A stretch of 56,599 nucleotides of DNA, taken from positions 1 to 56,599 of IMG/VR virus record IMGVR_UViG_3300033233_000046; one strand, 5' to 3'. Position 1 is the first letter of the stretch. Every line of letters starts with the position of its first letter. Both the position numbers and the translations under genes were made by a program. Shown one piece after another: positions 7,868 to 16,742 of the stretch. The notes under the pieces are model-generated. The model did no database searches, was not told where the DNA came from, and worked only from the letters and a program-made list of their open reading frames with translations. This DNA is from a virus.

Positions 7868-9097
7868 ATGGCTGGTAACACAATTTTAACCCCGGCTATG
7901 ATCACCAAGGAAGCACTCAGGATATTGCACAACAAGCTTACCTTTATTGGTAGCATAGACCGTCAATATGACAACAGATTCGCCGTCTCAGGAGCTAAAA
8001 TCGGCTCTCAGTTGCAGATTAGGCTCCCTAATCAGTATTCAGTAAGGACCGGTTCGGTCATGCAGGTAAACGATACTACAGAACAGTCCGTCACTCTTTC
8101 CGTGGCTACACAGAAGGGCGTTGACATGAACTTCAGTTCTGCCGAACTTACTCTCTCCCTTGATGATTTTTCAAAGAGAGTTATCGAACCTGCGATGTCC
8201 GTTCTTGCAGCTAACATCGAAAATGATGCCCTGAGCATGACCTTCGATGTCTATAACTGCGTTGGAACACCGGGTTCAGCTACCGTAGTTTTGCTTCCGT
8301 GGCTTCAGGCAAGAGCAAAGCTGAATCAGTTCCTTACTCCAAAGGATTCCAACAGGAACTGCCTTGTAGATTCTAACACCATGGCGCAGATGGTTGAAGG
8401 ATTAAAAACCCTGTTCCATCAGGATAGCGCAATAGCCAAGCAGTACAGGGAGGGCTTTATCTCTTACAATGCCGGCATGAAATGGTGGGAGAATGAGCTT
8501 GTCCAGAGCCTTCTTCACGGAACCGAGACTAACACAACCCCGCTCACCGATGGTGTTACTCCTCAGACAGGTGCTTCTATTCTCATAAACGGCATGTCTG
8601 CTTCGACTGCAACCATCAAGAAAGGTCAGATATTTACCATTGATGGCGTGTATGCCGTGAATCCTGAGACAAAAGCATCCTATAGTTTCCTTCAGCAGTT
8701 TGTCGTTACTGAGGATGTCACTGGCTCAGGTTCCGCTGCTACCATTAAAATCTCTCCGTCTATCATCCCGGCTGGTTCGGGGATACTTCCGAATCCACTC
8801 CAGAATGTATCCAACGGAGCAGCGAACGATAAGGCTCTGACATTTCTGGGAACGGCTTCGACTTCCTATGTCTACGACTTGGTATACCACAAGGATGCGT
8901 TTACCTTTGTAACCGCTGATCTTGAAATGCCAAAGGGTGTAGACTTCGCAGCCAGAGAGATTCTTGACGGTATCTCCATGAGAATCGTCAGAGCGTTTGA
9001 CATCACCAACGACAAGTTCCCTTGCCGTATTGATGTGCTCTACGGTTATAAAACCTTACGTCCGCAAACCGCATGTAGGGTGATAGGTACGAACTAA
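7868..9097 (+). CDS. Major capsid protein (P22 coat type)
   Basis: 409 residues, the size of the P22 gp5 family. The N-terminus (NTILTPAMITKEALRILHNKL, then IDRQYDNRFAVSGAKIGSQLQIRLPNQY) and the VTLSVATQKGVDMNFSSAEL block are characteristic of this HK97-fold coat family. A telokin-like insertion (about 220-310, rich in T/S/V) is present before the C-terminal RIDVLYGYKTLRPQTACRV. AAGGAG precedes the ATG by 9 bases. It is likely the most abundant virion protein. Confidence 0.92.
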   Translation: MAGNTILTPAMITKEALRILHNKLTFIGSIDRQYDNRFAVSGAKIGSQLQIRLPNQYSVRTGSVMQVNDTTEQSVTLSVATQKGVDMNFSSAELTLSLDDFSKRVIEPAMSVLAANIENDALSMTFDVYNCVGTPGSATVVLLPWLQARAKLNQFLTPKDSNRNCLVDSNTMAQMVEGLKTLFHQDSAIAKQYREGFISYNAGMKWWENELVQSLLHGTETNTTPLTDGVTPQTGASILINGMSASTATIKKGQIFTIDGVYAVNPETKASYSFLQQFVVTEDVTGSGSAATIKISPSIIPAGSGILPNPLQNVSNGAANDKALTFLGTASTSYVYDLVYHKDAFTFVTADLEMPKGVDFAAREILDGISMRIVRAFDITNDKFPCRIDVLYGYKTLRPQTACRVIGTN

Positions 9098-9120
9098 CTA
9101 AGAAAGGAAGGTGAATAGAG

Positions 9121-9402
9121 ATGAGTGCATTAAGTAATACGCCAGCAACTCCGATAAATCAGATAACCGGCTCGAATCCTGCTGGAACACTTATGGGTTC
9201 AGCCGCAGCCGACCTCATTGCGTTCTACGGGGGAACTCCCGTAGCGCAGAGAGCAAGCGCGGTGCAGGTAGCAGTAGCGACTACCGTTTCAACAACTAGC
9301 CAGTATGGGTATGCACAGGCTCAGGCCGATGCGATTGTAGCAACCCTCAATGAGGTGGTTGCTACATTGACGGCACTCGGTTTGTGGAAGGGAGGAGCTT
9401 AG
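9121..9402 (+). CDS. Head fibre/decoration-like protein
   Basis: 93 residues. The segment LIAFYGGTPVAQRASAVQVA followed by a helix of AQADAIVATLNEVVATLTALGLWKGGA is a recurrent pattern in small phage head-fibre or decoration proteins encoded right after coat genes. It probably trimerises via the C-terminal helix and coats the capsid or caps fibres. GAAAGGAAGGTG precedes the ATG. The call is from motif resemblance and position. Confidence 0.6.
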   Translation: MSALSNTPATPINQITGSNPAGTLMGSAAADLIAFYGGTPVAQRASAVQVAVATTVSTTSQYGYAQAQADAIVATLNEVVATLTALGLWKGGA

Positions 9403-9415
9403 TAACTAAAGCGTA

Positions 9416-9937
9416 ATGGAGAAAGGTAGACACTCATATGGGACACCGATTATCAAGAGGTGGCATGACAGCGATGGAGATGTTACAATTGGTGCTTTCT
9501 GCTCGATAGGTGAGAACGTCCAGATATTTACAGGCGGCAATCACCGGACGGATTGGGTGTCTACCTTCCCATTTCCTGCTTTTTCTGAGTGGCCGGAAGT
9601 GCAGGGCAGAATTGATTATTGCCCGACAAAGGGAGATGTGGTGATCGGTAATGATGTATGGCTCGGTAACGATTGCCTTATACTCTCAGGGGTAACGATA
9701 GGCGATGGAGCAGTGATAGGCGCAAGGGCGGTAGTGGCGAAGGATGTTTCTCCCTACGGGATAGCCGTGGGGAATCCGGCAACGGTCAAACATTTGAGGT
9801 TTGCTTCTGAGGTGGTTGAGAAGCTGATGCGGATAAAGTGGTGGGAGTGGTCTGACGATAAGATACGGGAATATCTGCCGGACATTTTAAGCAGTGACGT
9901 AAGGGCTTTTATACGAAAGGTTGAGAATGCTTATTAA
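9416..9937 (+). CDS. Left-handed beta-helix acetyltransferase (CatB/Vat-like)
   Basis: 173 residues. Hexapeptide repeats (VTIGAFCSIGENVQI, then VVIGNDVWLGNDCLILSGVTIGDGAVIGARAVV) form a left-handed beta-helix, and the loop with NHRTDWVSTFPF holds the usual active-site His of xenobiotic/O-acetyltransferases of the Vat/CatB group. The C-terminal WWEWSDDKIREYLPDIL helix is also typical. The family uses acetyl-CoA to acetylate hydroxyls of sugars or drugs. It overlaps the glycosyltransferase gene by 11 bases, so a role in modifying the same sugar is likely. The ribosome site is weak (GGAGG lies 20 bases upstream). Confidence 0.8.
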   Translation: MEKGRHSYGTPIIKRWHDSDGDVTIGAFCSIGENVQIFTGGNHRTDWVSTFPFPAFSEWPEVQGRIDYCPTKGDVVIGNDVWLGNDCLILSGVTIGDGAVIGARAVVAKDVSPYGIAVGNPATVKHLRFASEVVEKLMRIKWWEWSDDKIREYLPDILSSDVRAFIRKVENAY

Positions 9938-11339
9938 CGAAAAGAAAGTAATGATAGCGACTCCCGCATATGAGATGAAAATGTTTTCTGCGTATTTGGA
10001 TACTCTCCTTACTTCTTTGAAGCTTCTCGACGGGATAGGGGTAAAGTATGTAACGTATTTCCTTCCTGGAGATTCTTATGTCCATAGGGCAAGGAATACT
10101 ATTGTCTCAGACTTTTACAAAAGTGACTGCACTGATCTTGTATTTATTGATTCAGATTTGACATGGCGGCCCAAAGACCTTGTAATGCTCATTGCCAATG
10201 ACGCTGAGGTCGTTGGCGGGGCTTATCCCTGCAAGAACCAATGGGACGATTGGGGAGTGAGAATATTTACCGACGAGAACGGGATTCCCGATGTAGACCC
10301 TCAAACGGGTCTAATCCGCGCTCAAATGGTTCCTACGGGCTTTATGAAGATAACCAGAAGGGCAATAGACAGAATGATTGAAACATATCCCGACCTCTGG
10401 TATTGGGCGAAGGTAGAAGTCGGAGAGCCTAAAAAACAATTTGCTTTCTTTAACCATCTTCCGGTTGAGGAATCCCATATATTTACCGGAGAGGATGGGA
10501 GTTTTGTTCATAGGTACAATGCAGCAGGAGGCGACTTATGGCTTATGCCCGATGCTACATTTGAGCATTATGGAATTAAAGAATGGAGGGGGAATTACCA
10601 TGAGTACCTTTTAGCTTGTCCGGGAGGTTCAAAAAGTCCTGAATCTGATAACCCGTTAGTCAGTGTAGTGATTGTTAGCTATGGGAATTATGAGTTCATA
10701 GGGGAGTGCATTAAGAGTGTATTGAATCAGACTTACAGAAACATTGAAATTATAGTTATGGACAATAATGAGGATGAAAGAATTCAACAGGCAATAGAGC
10801 ATTTTCCTGTCAGAATAATAAAGACAGCCAATGAGGGTGTTTCGGCAGCGAGGAATAAAGGAATAGCAACGGCAAGTGGGATATGGATATGTTGTCTGGA
10901 CGGTGACGATAAGATACATCCGTCATATATAAAAAGCTGTATTCAGAATAGTAAGGGATTTGATATTGTTAGTTCATGGATGCAACAGTTCGGGGGTGGG
11001 GATAAAGTATTTTCAACCGCAATCAATCCGGAGCATAAGGATTTTCTTACAGCGAATAGAATTCATTGCGCCTCTCTTTTCAAGAAAGAAGTCTGGTCTA
11101 GTATTGGTGGATATGATGAAGGATTGGGGGGAGTCCCATATACGGGATATGAAGACTACGATCTATGGTTAAGGGCTACCGACGATGGTTATAGGGTCAA
11201 TGTAGTGCAACAGGCCCTTTTCTATTGGAGAAAGCATGATGGACAAATAACTTCGATTATGAACCATGAGGAGATGTGCAGAAAGGTTTTGACTAAGAAT
11301 GGAGTGAAACAGGAGACACAATGCGCTTTAGTGAATTAA
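9927..11339 (+). CDS. Tandem glycosyltransferase (two GT-A-like domains)
   Basis: About 470 residues from the ATG at 9927 (a TTG at 9921 is also possible). Domain 1 (about 5-225) starts KVMIATPAYEM and has a DSD metal motif (75-77, VFIDSDLTW), as in GT-A enzymes with an N-terminal nucleotide-sugar site. Domain 2 (about 238-465) is a family-2 glycosyltransferase: PLVSVVIVSYGNYEFIGECI, SVLNQTYRNIEIIVMDNN, the ARNKGIA segment, the DGDD motif, and a late EDYDLWLRA plus ISLxWRxH-like end. Flanked by coat, head-fibre and adaptor genes, it probably glycosylates a virion component, though the host surface is another possible target. The overlap with the acetyltransferase suggests a two-step modification. 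Confidence 0.85.
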   Translation: MLINEKKVMIATPAYEMKMFSAYLDTLLTSLKLLDGIGVKYVTYFLPGDSYVHRARNTIVSDFYKSDCTDLVFIDSDLTWRPKDLVMLIANDAEVVGGAYPCKNQWDDWGVRIFTDENGIPDVDPQTGLIRAQMVPTGFMKITRRAIDRMIETYPDLWYWAKVEVGEPKKQFAFFNHLPVEESHIFTGEDGSFVHRYNAAGGDLWLMPDATFEHYGIKEWRGNYHEYLLACPGGSKSPESDNPLVSVVIVSYGNYEFIGECIKSVLNQTYRNIEIIVMDNNEDERIQQAIEHFPVRIIKTANEGVSAARNKGIATASGIWICCLDGDDKIHPSYIKSCIQNSKGFDIVSSWMQQFGGGDKVFSTAINPEHKDFLTANRIHCASLFKKEVWSSIGGYDEGLGGVPYTGYEDYDLWLRATDDGYRVNVVQQALFYWRKHDGQITSIMNHEEMCRKVLTKNGVKQETQCALVN

Positions 11340-12439
11340 TAAGCAGGCTAGCGAGATTTTTGCATAAAATAAACGACATAGACATTGTTCAGACATGTGG
11401 CCCAGCAAAAGGAACGGGTGCTCATACTCTCAAGACGACAAGGGCTATTGTCTATAATCTTCTTAATCAGCAGTTCACTCTGGCCATTACAGATAATATT
11501 GCCATGACTGTCTGTGCTCTACAGGCATCAAGTACCTTCTGTTATTACCTCGTCTCAGTTGATTCTGCTGGTCTTGTCACTGTTACAAAAGGGACAGACA
11601 ATCAGTATGCACTTCCCGCAACTCCCGATTGGGCCATTCCGATAGGGGCGTTTCTCGTAACGGTAGACGGTTCTCATACCTTTACTTCAGGGACGGATAC
11701 TCCCGGAACTAATAACACCACTGTTTTTTTTGATATTGACACTGGCATAGCGGCCTCTCTTGTAAATGATTGTATGAGGAAATTAGAGCGGGGGATAGTA
11801 GTTCCCCTCAATAATCAGTCAGTGAGGATTTCTAACTTTGACCACATGAGGGCAAGGGTTCAGGTAACACTTAACGCTGGGGATTATTTGATAACCAACC
11901 CATTCCCGACATACAAGGAACTTATCGTTGCTCAGATTATGGATAGCAACGGATTTGTGTGGCCCAGCCTTACAAGAGCAGGATTCGATAACGCAATGAG
12001 TCTGTATCCGAGTTTTACACAAAATAAACAGAGGCCAGTATTAATTTCAAGAGTTCCGGCTATTCAGACTTCTTTGACTCCTGAAACGGTAGATACGGTC
12101 AATTTCGTTCTTAGACCGACAGCGGATACTACATACACGCTTGATATGCAAGCCTATCAATACAGTCCTCCGCTTGATGGAGTTATTTACTCAACAAATT
12201 GGTGGACGGAGAACGCACCTGAGGTCTTACTCTATGGTGCGCTTATGGATGCTGCACCCTATCTGTTGAATGATGAGCGGATCGCCATATGGAAATCCCT
12301 CTATGCCGATGCGGTAGCGGGGCTGGTATCTTCTCAGAGACTTGAGAAGTATGCGGGAAGTAAACTTAATATTGGATTCGATAACCCTCTTAATAGAGGA
12401 TATTACGATATTTACTCAGACACTTATGGAGGTGTTTAA
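11321..12439 (+). CDS. Head-to-tail adaptor protein
   Basis: 372 residues. The C-terminal third (YSPPLDG, NWWTENAPEVLLYGALMDAA, PYLLNDERIAIWKSLYADAV) is the helical signature of gp6-like adaptor proteins that sit under the portal. The N-terminal half (about 1-150) is beta-rich with a VDSAGLVTVTKG motif and resembles a fibre-like or decoration domain fused to the adaptor. It starts within the glycosyltransferase end (19-base overlap) and abuts the next ATG. Confidence 0.75.
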   Translation: MRFSELISRLARFLHKINDIDIVQTCGPAKGTGAHTLKTTRAIVYNLLNQQFTLAITDNIAMTVCALQASSTFCYYLVSVDSAGLVTVTKGTDNQYALPATPDWAIPIGAFLVTVDGSHTFTSGTDTPGTNNTTVFFDIDTGIAASLVNDCMRKLERGIVVPLNNQSVRISNFDHMRARVQVTLNAGDYLITNPFPTYKELIVAQIMDSNGFVWPSLTRAGFDNAMSLYPSFTQNKQRPVLISRVPAIQTSLTPETVDTVNFVLRPTADTTYTLDMQAYQYSPPLDGVIYSTNWWTENAPEVLLYGALMDAAPYLLNDERIAIWKSLYADAVAGLVSSQRLEKYAGSKLNIGFDNPLNRGYYDIYSDTYGGV

Positions 12440-12805
12440 ATGAAAAAGGTATTGGTATTTCTAGTAATGGCACTATTGATAATTCCTTCAATAGTATTTG
12501 CAACTAATTTTGAGACTCTTTCCCCGACAACGAGCACGGCGATACCTTTTACGGCTAATCAAATTACTCCACCGGGAACGGGAATGAATGCCCAAAAGGC
12601 TTTTTGTACGGTTGAGACGTATGCAATCCGCTATACGTCTGATGGCGTAACTACTCCTACATCTACGGTAGGACATTTGGTGGCTACAGGTAATTTCTTT
12701 TGGGTAAGTTATGGGGACGTTCATAATTTTAAAATGATAGGGATAAGTGGCACTGCAAAAGTCTCATGCAGTTATTTCTTTGAACTTCATACGGCAATGG
12801 AGTAA
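12440..12805 (+). CDS. Exported small protein, unknown
   Basis: 121 residues. The N-terminus has a clear Sec signal peptide (KK, 14 hydrophobic residues, then a VFA cleavage site at about residue 21). The mature part is beta-rich with two cysteines (AFCTVE, KVSCSYFF) that could form a disulphide outside the cytoplasm. GGAGGTG lies before the ATG. It is the first of several signal-bearing genes in the tail region. Function unknown; perhaps a chaperone or partner of the exported fibre proteins below. Confidence 0.7.
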   Translation: MKKVLVFLVMALLIIPSIVFATNFETLSPTTSTAIPFTANQITPPGTGMNAQKAFCTVETYAIRYTSDGVTTPTSTVGHLVATGNFFWVSYGDVHNFKMIGISGTAKVSCSYFFELHTAME

Positions 12806-12809
12806 AACA

Positions 12810-13355
12810 ATGAAAAGAATAATCCTTTTAATTTTAGCTATTGTCTCTATACCTGCGTTTGCATTAGCAGGTGGAGGTAACGGAAGTTTTGGTCCAGGCG
12901 ACCCTCCCGGTACTGCTGCCAGTCTAATTTCTGATACCATCTTCGGGGCTGGCTGGAATGGGGTAACGACAATAGCACCCTCTCAAAATGCAGTTTATGA
13001 CCAGATGATTTTGAAAGCTACTATAGATGCACCTACCTTTACGACTTCCGTAACGTCATCTAACGCTATTATTAGTCAAACACAGACGAGCTTACCGACT
13101 TGCGCTTGTAGTGGTGGTGGAGCCTGCGCTCTTGTAACGGGAGATACGGATGAGAGTGGTACAATGACCTGTTCTGCCGGAGGCAGTTCAACTACAGCAA
13201 CCCTTACGTTTAATCTCACTCACGGTAAGGCTCCTGTATGTATGGGACTGTTACATGATGGAGCTATTGCTTATAACTCAACGAGAAGCACAACCGCTCC
13301 AGTATTGACTTTCTCAGCGAAAACAAACCCTACTATTGATTATATTTGCAGATGA
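12810..13355 (+). CDS. Exported fibre-like protein sharing a module with the long fibre gene
   Basis: 181 residues from the ATG at 12810 (an upstream in-frame start overlaps the previous gene). A signal peptide ends at about AFALA (residue 20). Residues about 38-65 (LISDTIFGAGWNGVTTIAPS, NAVYDQM) nearly repeat a segment near residue 470 of the 819-residue fibre at 14276, so the two share a modular block. The C-terminal half is a cysteine-containing beta domain (CACSGGGACALVTGDTDESG). It stops overlapping the next ATG (ATGA). Confidence 0.7.
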   Translation: MKRIILLILAIVSIPAFALAGGGNGSFGPGDPPGTAASLISDTIFGAGWNGVTTIAPSQNAVYDQMILKATIDAPTFTTSVTSSNAIISQTQTSLPTCACSGGGACALVTGDTDESGTMTCSAGGSSTTATLTFNLTHGKAPVCMGLLHDGAIAYNSTRSTTAPVLTFSAKTNPTIDYICR

Positions 13356-13708
13356 TAGACCAGGAACTTAAAGATTACGTTAATCATGAAATAGAGACAG
13401 CGTTTTTAGCTGTACCGGAACTTGTCTCTAAACTTTTTATAGAGAGAATGGCAATGCGAGAATTGGCTAAAAAGTTTTATGATAACAATAAGGAGTTTAA
13501 AAAGCATGGCGATATTGTAGCCTCGGTGCTTGAAGAAATCGAGGGCAAAAATCCCGGCAAGAAGTATGCTGACCTTTTAGTAGAATCGGTTCCGATTATT
13601 CAGAAGCGGATCGCCTTAATAGAAGGGTTAGACACAACTGATGGAGTTACTAAGCCTGAAGATTTACGCATCTATGAATCGGATGTAAGCAATCACGGAA
13701 TCCTATGA
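13352..13708 (+). CDS. Hypothetical helical protein
   Basis: 118 residues from the ATG at 13352 (ATGA overlap). Almost entirely helical and charged; a cytoplasmic or virion-internal protein without signal peptide, unlike its left neighbours. Its stop overlaps the next ATG. No family recognised. Confidence 0.6.
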   Translation: MIDQELKDYVNHEIETAFLAVPELVSKLFIERMAMRELAKKFYDNNKEFKKHGDIVASVLEEIEGKNPGKKYADLLVESVPIIQKRIALIEGLDTTDGVTKPEDLRIYESDVSNHGIL

Positions 13709-14262
13709 AGACATTTGCATATCCTATAACAACGCATCTCGGTAAGGGATTAAGGCAGAGGCAGAATACCCGCAATCAACCTTATCTTGTGGAAGCCATC
13801 GGGTGCTTCCCCTATGAGGGCGTACTAGAGGCTGTAGAGCAGTTTTCGAGGGTAGATACGTCTGCTCTTGCCTGTTCGTTCCCTTATCCTCAGATATTTG
13901 TTCTGAGTAACTGTATCGTGGTATGTACCTTAACTTCATTGTTTGAACTTGTGAACGGTTCTTTAGTTACAAAAGCATCGAATATTCCTCCCGGTCTTAC
14001 ATGGGATGTTGTTGACTTCAAGACATTCCTTTACCTAACAAATGGGCAAGTAGCCATTACAAAGAACTATCAGACAGGAGCTTATGCGCAGGATTCTTCA
14101 CTCCCATTCGGAACTTGTCTATGTAATTTTAACGGACAGGTGTTTATAGGAAGCCCGAACATTAAAGCTAGTTTTACTTCAGCGGGTGAGGTTTTACAGA
14201 CAGAAGCAGGAATAGATATAACAACAGAAGGCGGGGAACCGATTATCGCCTTTCCTACTTAA
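13705..14262 (+). CDS. Tail beta-propeller protein, N-terminal half
   Basis: 185 residues. The segments PYPQIFVLSNCIVVCTLTSLFEL, PGLTWDVVDFKTFLYLTNGQVAI and PFGTCLCNFNGQVFIGSPNIKASF are successive blades of the beta-propeller-like head-tail or tail-hub protein found downstream of adaptors in podoviruses. The rest of that fold (blades with VYGQNGVGTLSP, IDSNGIMWKMSG) is encoded at 21452, 7.2 kb away. The ORF ends just after a GEV/EAGIDITTEGGEP segment. It may be a stand-alone protein that assembles with its partner, or the broken front half. The homology is from memory of related proteins. Confidence 0.6.
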   Translation: MKTFAYPITTHLGKGLRQRQNTRNQPYLVEAIGCFPYEGVLEAVEQFSRVDTSALACSFPYPQIFVLSNCIVVCTLTSLFELVNGSLVTKASNIPPGLTWDVVDFKTFLYLTNGQVAITKNYQTGAYAQDSSLPFGTCLCNFNGQVFIGSPNIKASFTSAGEVLQTEAGIDITTEGGEPIIAFPT

Positions 14263-14275
14263 TAAGGAGAACTGA

Positions 14276-16735
14276 ATGAAAAGAATACTACCATTAATTA
14301 TCGCCCTTTTAATGACTGCAAATGTGGCTTATGGAGTTACGATATGCGAGCTCCCTACAGATAGTTCCCTGACTCTTTTTGATTGGCTCCCCATATCGAG
14401 GGCTGCATGTGGCCCTACTGACAGCATGAAGATAAACATAGGGCAAATATGTACTGTTTGCGGTGTAACGCTTACTCCCGTAACGAGCGTATATGGTAGA
14501 ACAGGGACAGTTACCGCTCAAGCAGGCGATTATACTTTTGCTCAATTAGGTAGTAAGCCGACCACTATTGCAGGATTTGGTTTGACCGATGCCGCTCCAA
14601 AGGCATCTAAATATATAGTACAGGGGACAAGTGATAGCGAACTGACTGGTGCTCAGTTTCTAGGTGCTCTTGCAAGCGGGATACTCAAGAATACGACTTC
14701 AACGGGAGTTTTGGCGAGGGCTATCCCCGGAACCGATTATGCTGTTTCAACAAGTGGCTCTTCAATATTGAAAGGAGATGGGATGGGAGGCTTTAGCAGC
14801 ACGACAGCCGAAACGGATTATTCTAATCCTCTTACCTTCAATTCCCCGCTTTCCAGAACTACAAATGCGATTTCTCTTACGACAGTGGGAGTAGCACTCG
14901 GTGGAACGGGGATAACCTCTGCGGCTGCTGATGCTGCGATAATGGGTGGTGGAGGGACTTCGGTATTTGTGGTCAAGGCTATGCCGACAGGTGGTACAAA
15001 CGGATGTTCAGGAACACTAGACAAGCTACTCTATAACACGACTACTCATGCTTTTTCTTGTGGGGCAGACCAAACGGCTGCCGGTGGGTCAGGTATAACA
15101 ACTCTGAATACCCTTACTGATAGCACTCAGACTTTTGCAGTAGGGACAACAGGAACGGATTTTACAATTTCATCGGCTACAGCGACTCACACCTTTAACA
15201 TCCCGACTGCTTCAGCATCGAATAGAGGACTGCTTTCTACCTCCGACTGGACAAAATTCAATGGGAGCATATCAGCTTATCCGGGAGCAGGGATAGGAGT
15301 TTCTACAGGTTCAGCATGGGGGACTTCAAAAGCTACGCCATCGGGTGTTATCGTAGGCACAACCGATACGCAAACGCTTACAGCTAAGAAGATAACACAT
15401 GCCGCAGGATCGAATGGAGCGGGGCTTGCTCCTCTATATTTGACTTCAGGCCCAGTTCTTGATACCCCTGAAGCGGGAGCGGTTGAGTTTCTAACCGATA
15501 CCCTTTCTTTTACCATCACCACAGGCCCCACCAGAAAGACGGTTGCCTTTACCGATAGTAACATAACTGGAACTGCCTCGAATGTGTCTGGCACTCCGGC
15601 CTTGCCTAATGGTACGACTGCTACAACGCAATCGGCAGGAGATAATAGCACTAAGATAGCCACTACATCCTTTGCGGATGCCCTTATAAGCGATACGGTT
15701 TTTGGTTCAGGCTGGAATGGGGTAACAGGGATAGGCCCTTCCAAGAATGCAGTTTATGACCAAATGGTATTATTGGCTCCTTTAGCGGGGCCGACATTCA
15801 CCGGAACGGTCACGGTTCCTACGCCTTTTACTATCGGGGCTGTCTCTATGACAGCGACGGGAACGCAGCTAAATTATTTAAATGCAGCCACAGGAACGAC
15901 AGGGACGGCAAGCACTAATCTTGTTTTTTCTGCATCACCGACATTCACCACGCAGATAATCTCTCCCTTAGTAATTGGAGCCACAGGAAGCGCGGGTACT
16001 TTAACTCTTGAATCCACTTCTCATGCAACTAAAGGCAAAATTCTCTTCGGAACTTCAGGATACGATGAAGTTAACAATAGATTAGGCATCGGACAGACAA
16101 CCCCCACCGCAGCCCTTCATTTAAAGGCTGGAACTACCACAGCCAGTACCGCACCCCTGAAGTTCACCTCCGGTTCTCTTCTGACTACCGCAGAGGCAGG
16201 AGCAGTAGAATTTCTTACTGATGCCTTTTACGGGACAATCACCACAGGAGCGGCAAGGAAGACATTTGCATTCCTTGATAGTAACATTACAGGTACAGCA
16301 GCTAATGTATCTGGAACGCCTGCGTTACCAAACGGAACAACAGGCACTACTCAGGCTGCTAGTGACAATTCAACAAAACTGGCAACTACAGCATATGTTG
16401 ACATCAATGCTCCTGTAGTGGACTCTGCAAACGGTGGAACTATCACAGCCCGTAATGGATACCATATCACCACAGGCGCAACGACATGGACGCTTCCTGC
16501 CACGACACCGGGGTATCAGCATTGTTTTAGACAGGCCGATGCGGCTACGAATGCGATTTCAATAACGCCTCCGACCTCCTCTTATGTCGAGGCCGCTAAC
16601 GGAAGCGCATATTGCACCGTAGGCCATGCGATAAAATCAGGTGGGGCAAATGGCGATTCTATCTGCTATGTGGCAATAGATACTACTCATTGGATGGTGT
16701 TCGGAGGGGCGAATGGTTCATGGACTTGTCAATAG
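14276..16735 (+). CDS. Long tail-fibre-like protein with Sec signal
   Basis: 819 residues. The N-terminus is a signal peptide (KRILPLIIALLMTANVAYG) followed by a domain with CELP, RAACGPTDSMKINIGQICTVC and the tail-fibre hinge VTSVYGRTGTVTAQAGDYTF. The rest is Gly/Thr/Ser-rich, low-complexity beta (fibre-like), with an internal duplication: AEAGAVEFLTD..ITTG..RKT..DSNITGTA.NVSGTPALPNGTT occurs near 395 and again near 640. The C-terminal about 100 residues (ITARNGYHITTGATTWTL) form a compact beta domain ending in a cysteine, probably the receptor tip. A secreted fibre is odd for a virion protein. Confidence 0.8.
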   Translation: MKRILPLIIALLMTANVAYGVTICELPTDSSLTLFDWLPISRAACGPTDSMKINIGQICTVCGVTLTPVTSVYGRTGTVTAQAGDYTFAQLGSKPTTIAGFGLTDAAPKASKYIVQGTSDSELTGAQFLGALASGILKNTTSTGVLARAIPGTDYAVSTSGSSILKGDGMGGFSSTTAETDYSNPLTFNSPLSRTTNAISLTTVGVALGGTGITSAAADAAIMGGGGTSVFVVKAMPTGGTNGCSGTLDKLLYNTTTHAFSCGADQTAAGGSGITTLNTLTDSTQTFAVGTTGTDFTISSATATHTFNIPTASASNRGLLSTSDWTKFNGSISAYPGAGIGVSTGSAWGTSKATPSGVIVGTTDTQTLTAKKITHAAGSNGAGLAPLYLTSGPVLDTPEAGAVEFLTDTLSFTITTGPTRKTVAFTDSNITGTASNVSGTPALPNGTTATTQSAGDNSTKIATTSFADALISDTVFGSGWNGVTGIGPSKNAVYDQMVLLAPLAGPTFTGTVTVPTPFTIGAVSMTATGTQLNYLNAATGTTGTASTNLVFSASPTFTTQIISPLVIGATGSAGTLTLESTSHATKGKILFGTSGYDEVNNRLGIGQTTPTAALHLKAGTTTASTAPLKFTSGSLLTTAEAGAVEFLTDAFYGTITTGAARKTFAFLDSNITGTAANVSGTPALPNGTTGTTQAASDNSTKLATTAYVDINAPVVDSANGGTITARNGYHITTGATTWTLPATTPGYQHCFRQADAATNAISITPPTSSYVEAANGSAYCTVGHAIKSGGANGDSICYVAIDTTHWMVFGGANGSWTCQ

Positions 16736-16742
16736 TGCATAT

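Noticed and set aside
7868-9097. Encapsulin or other HK97-fold cage
   Set aside because: Terminase, portal, scaffold and the P22 coat pattern next to it make a phage capsid protein clear.
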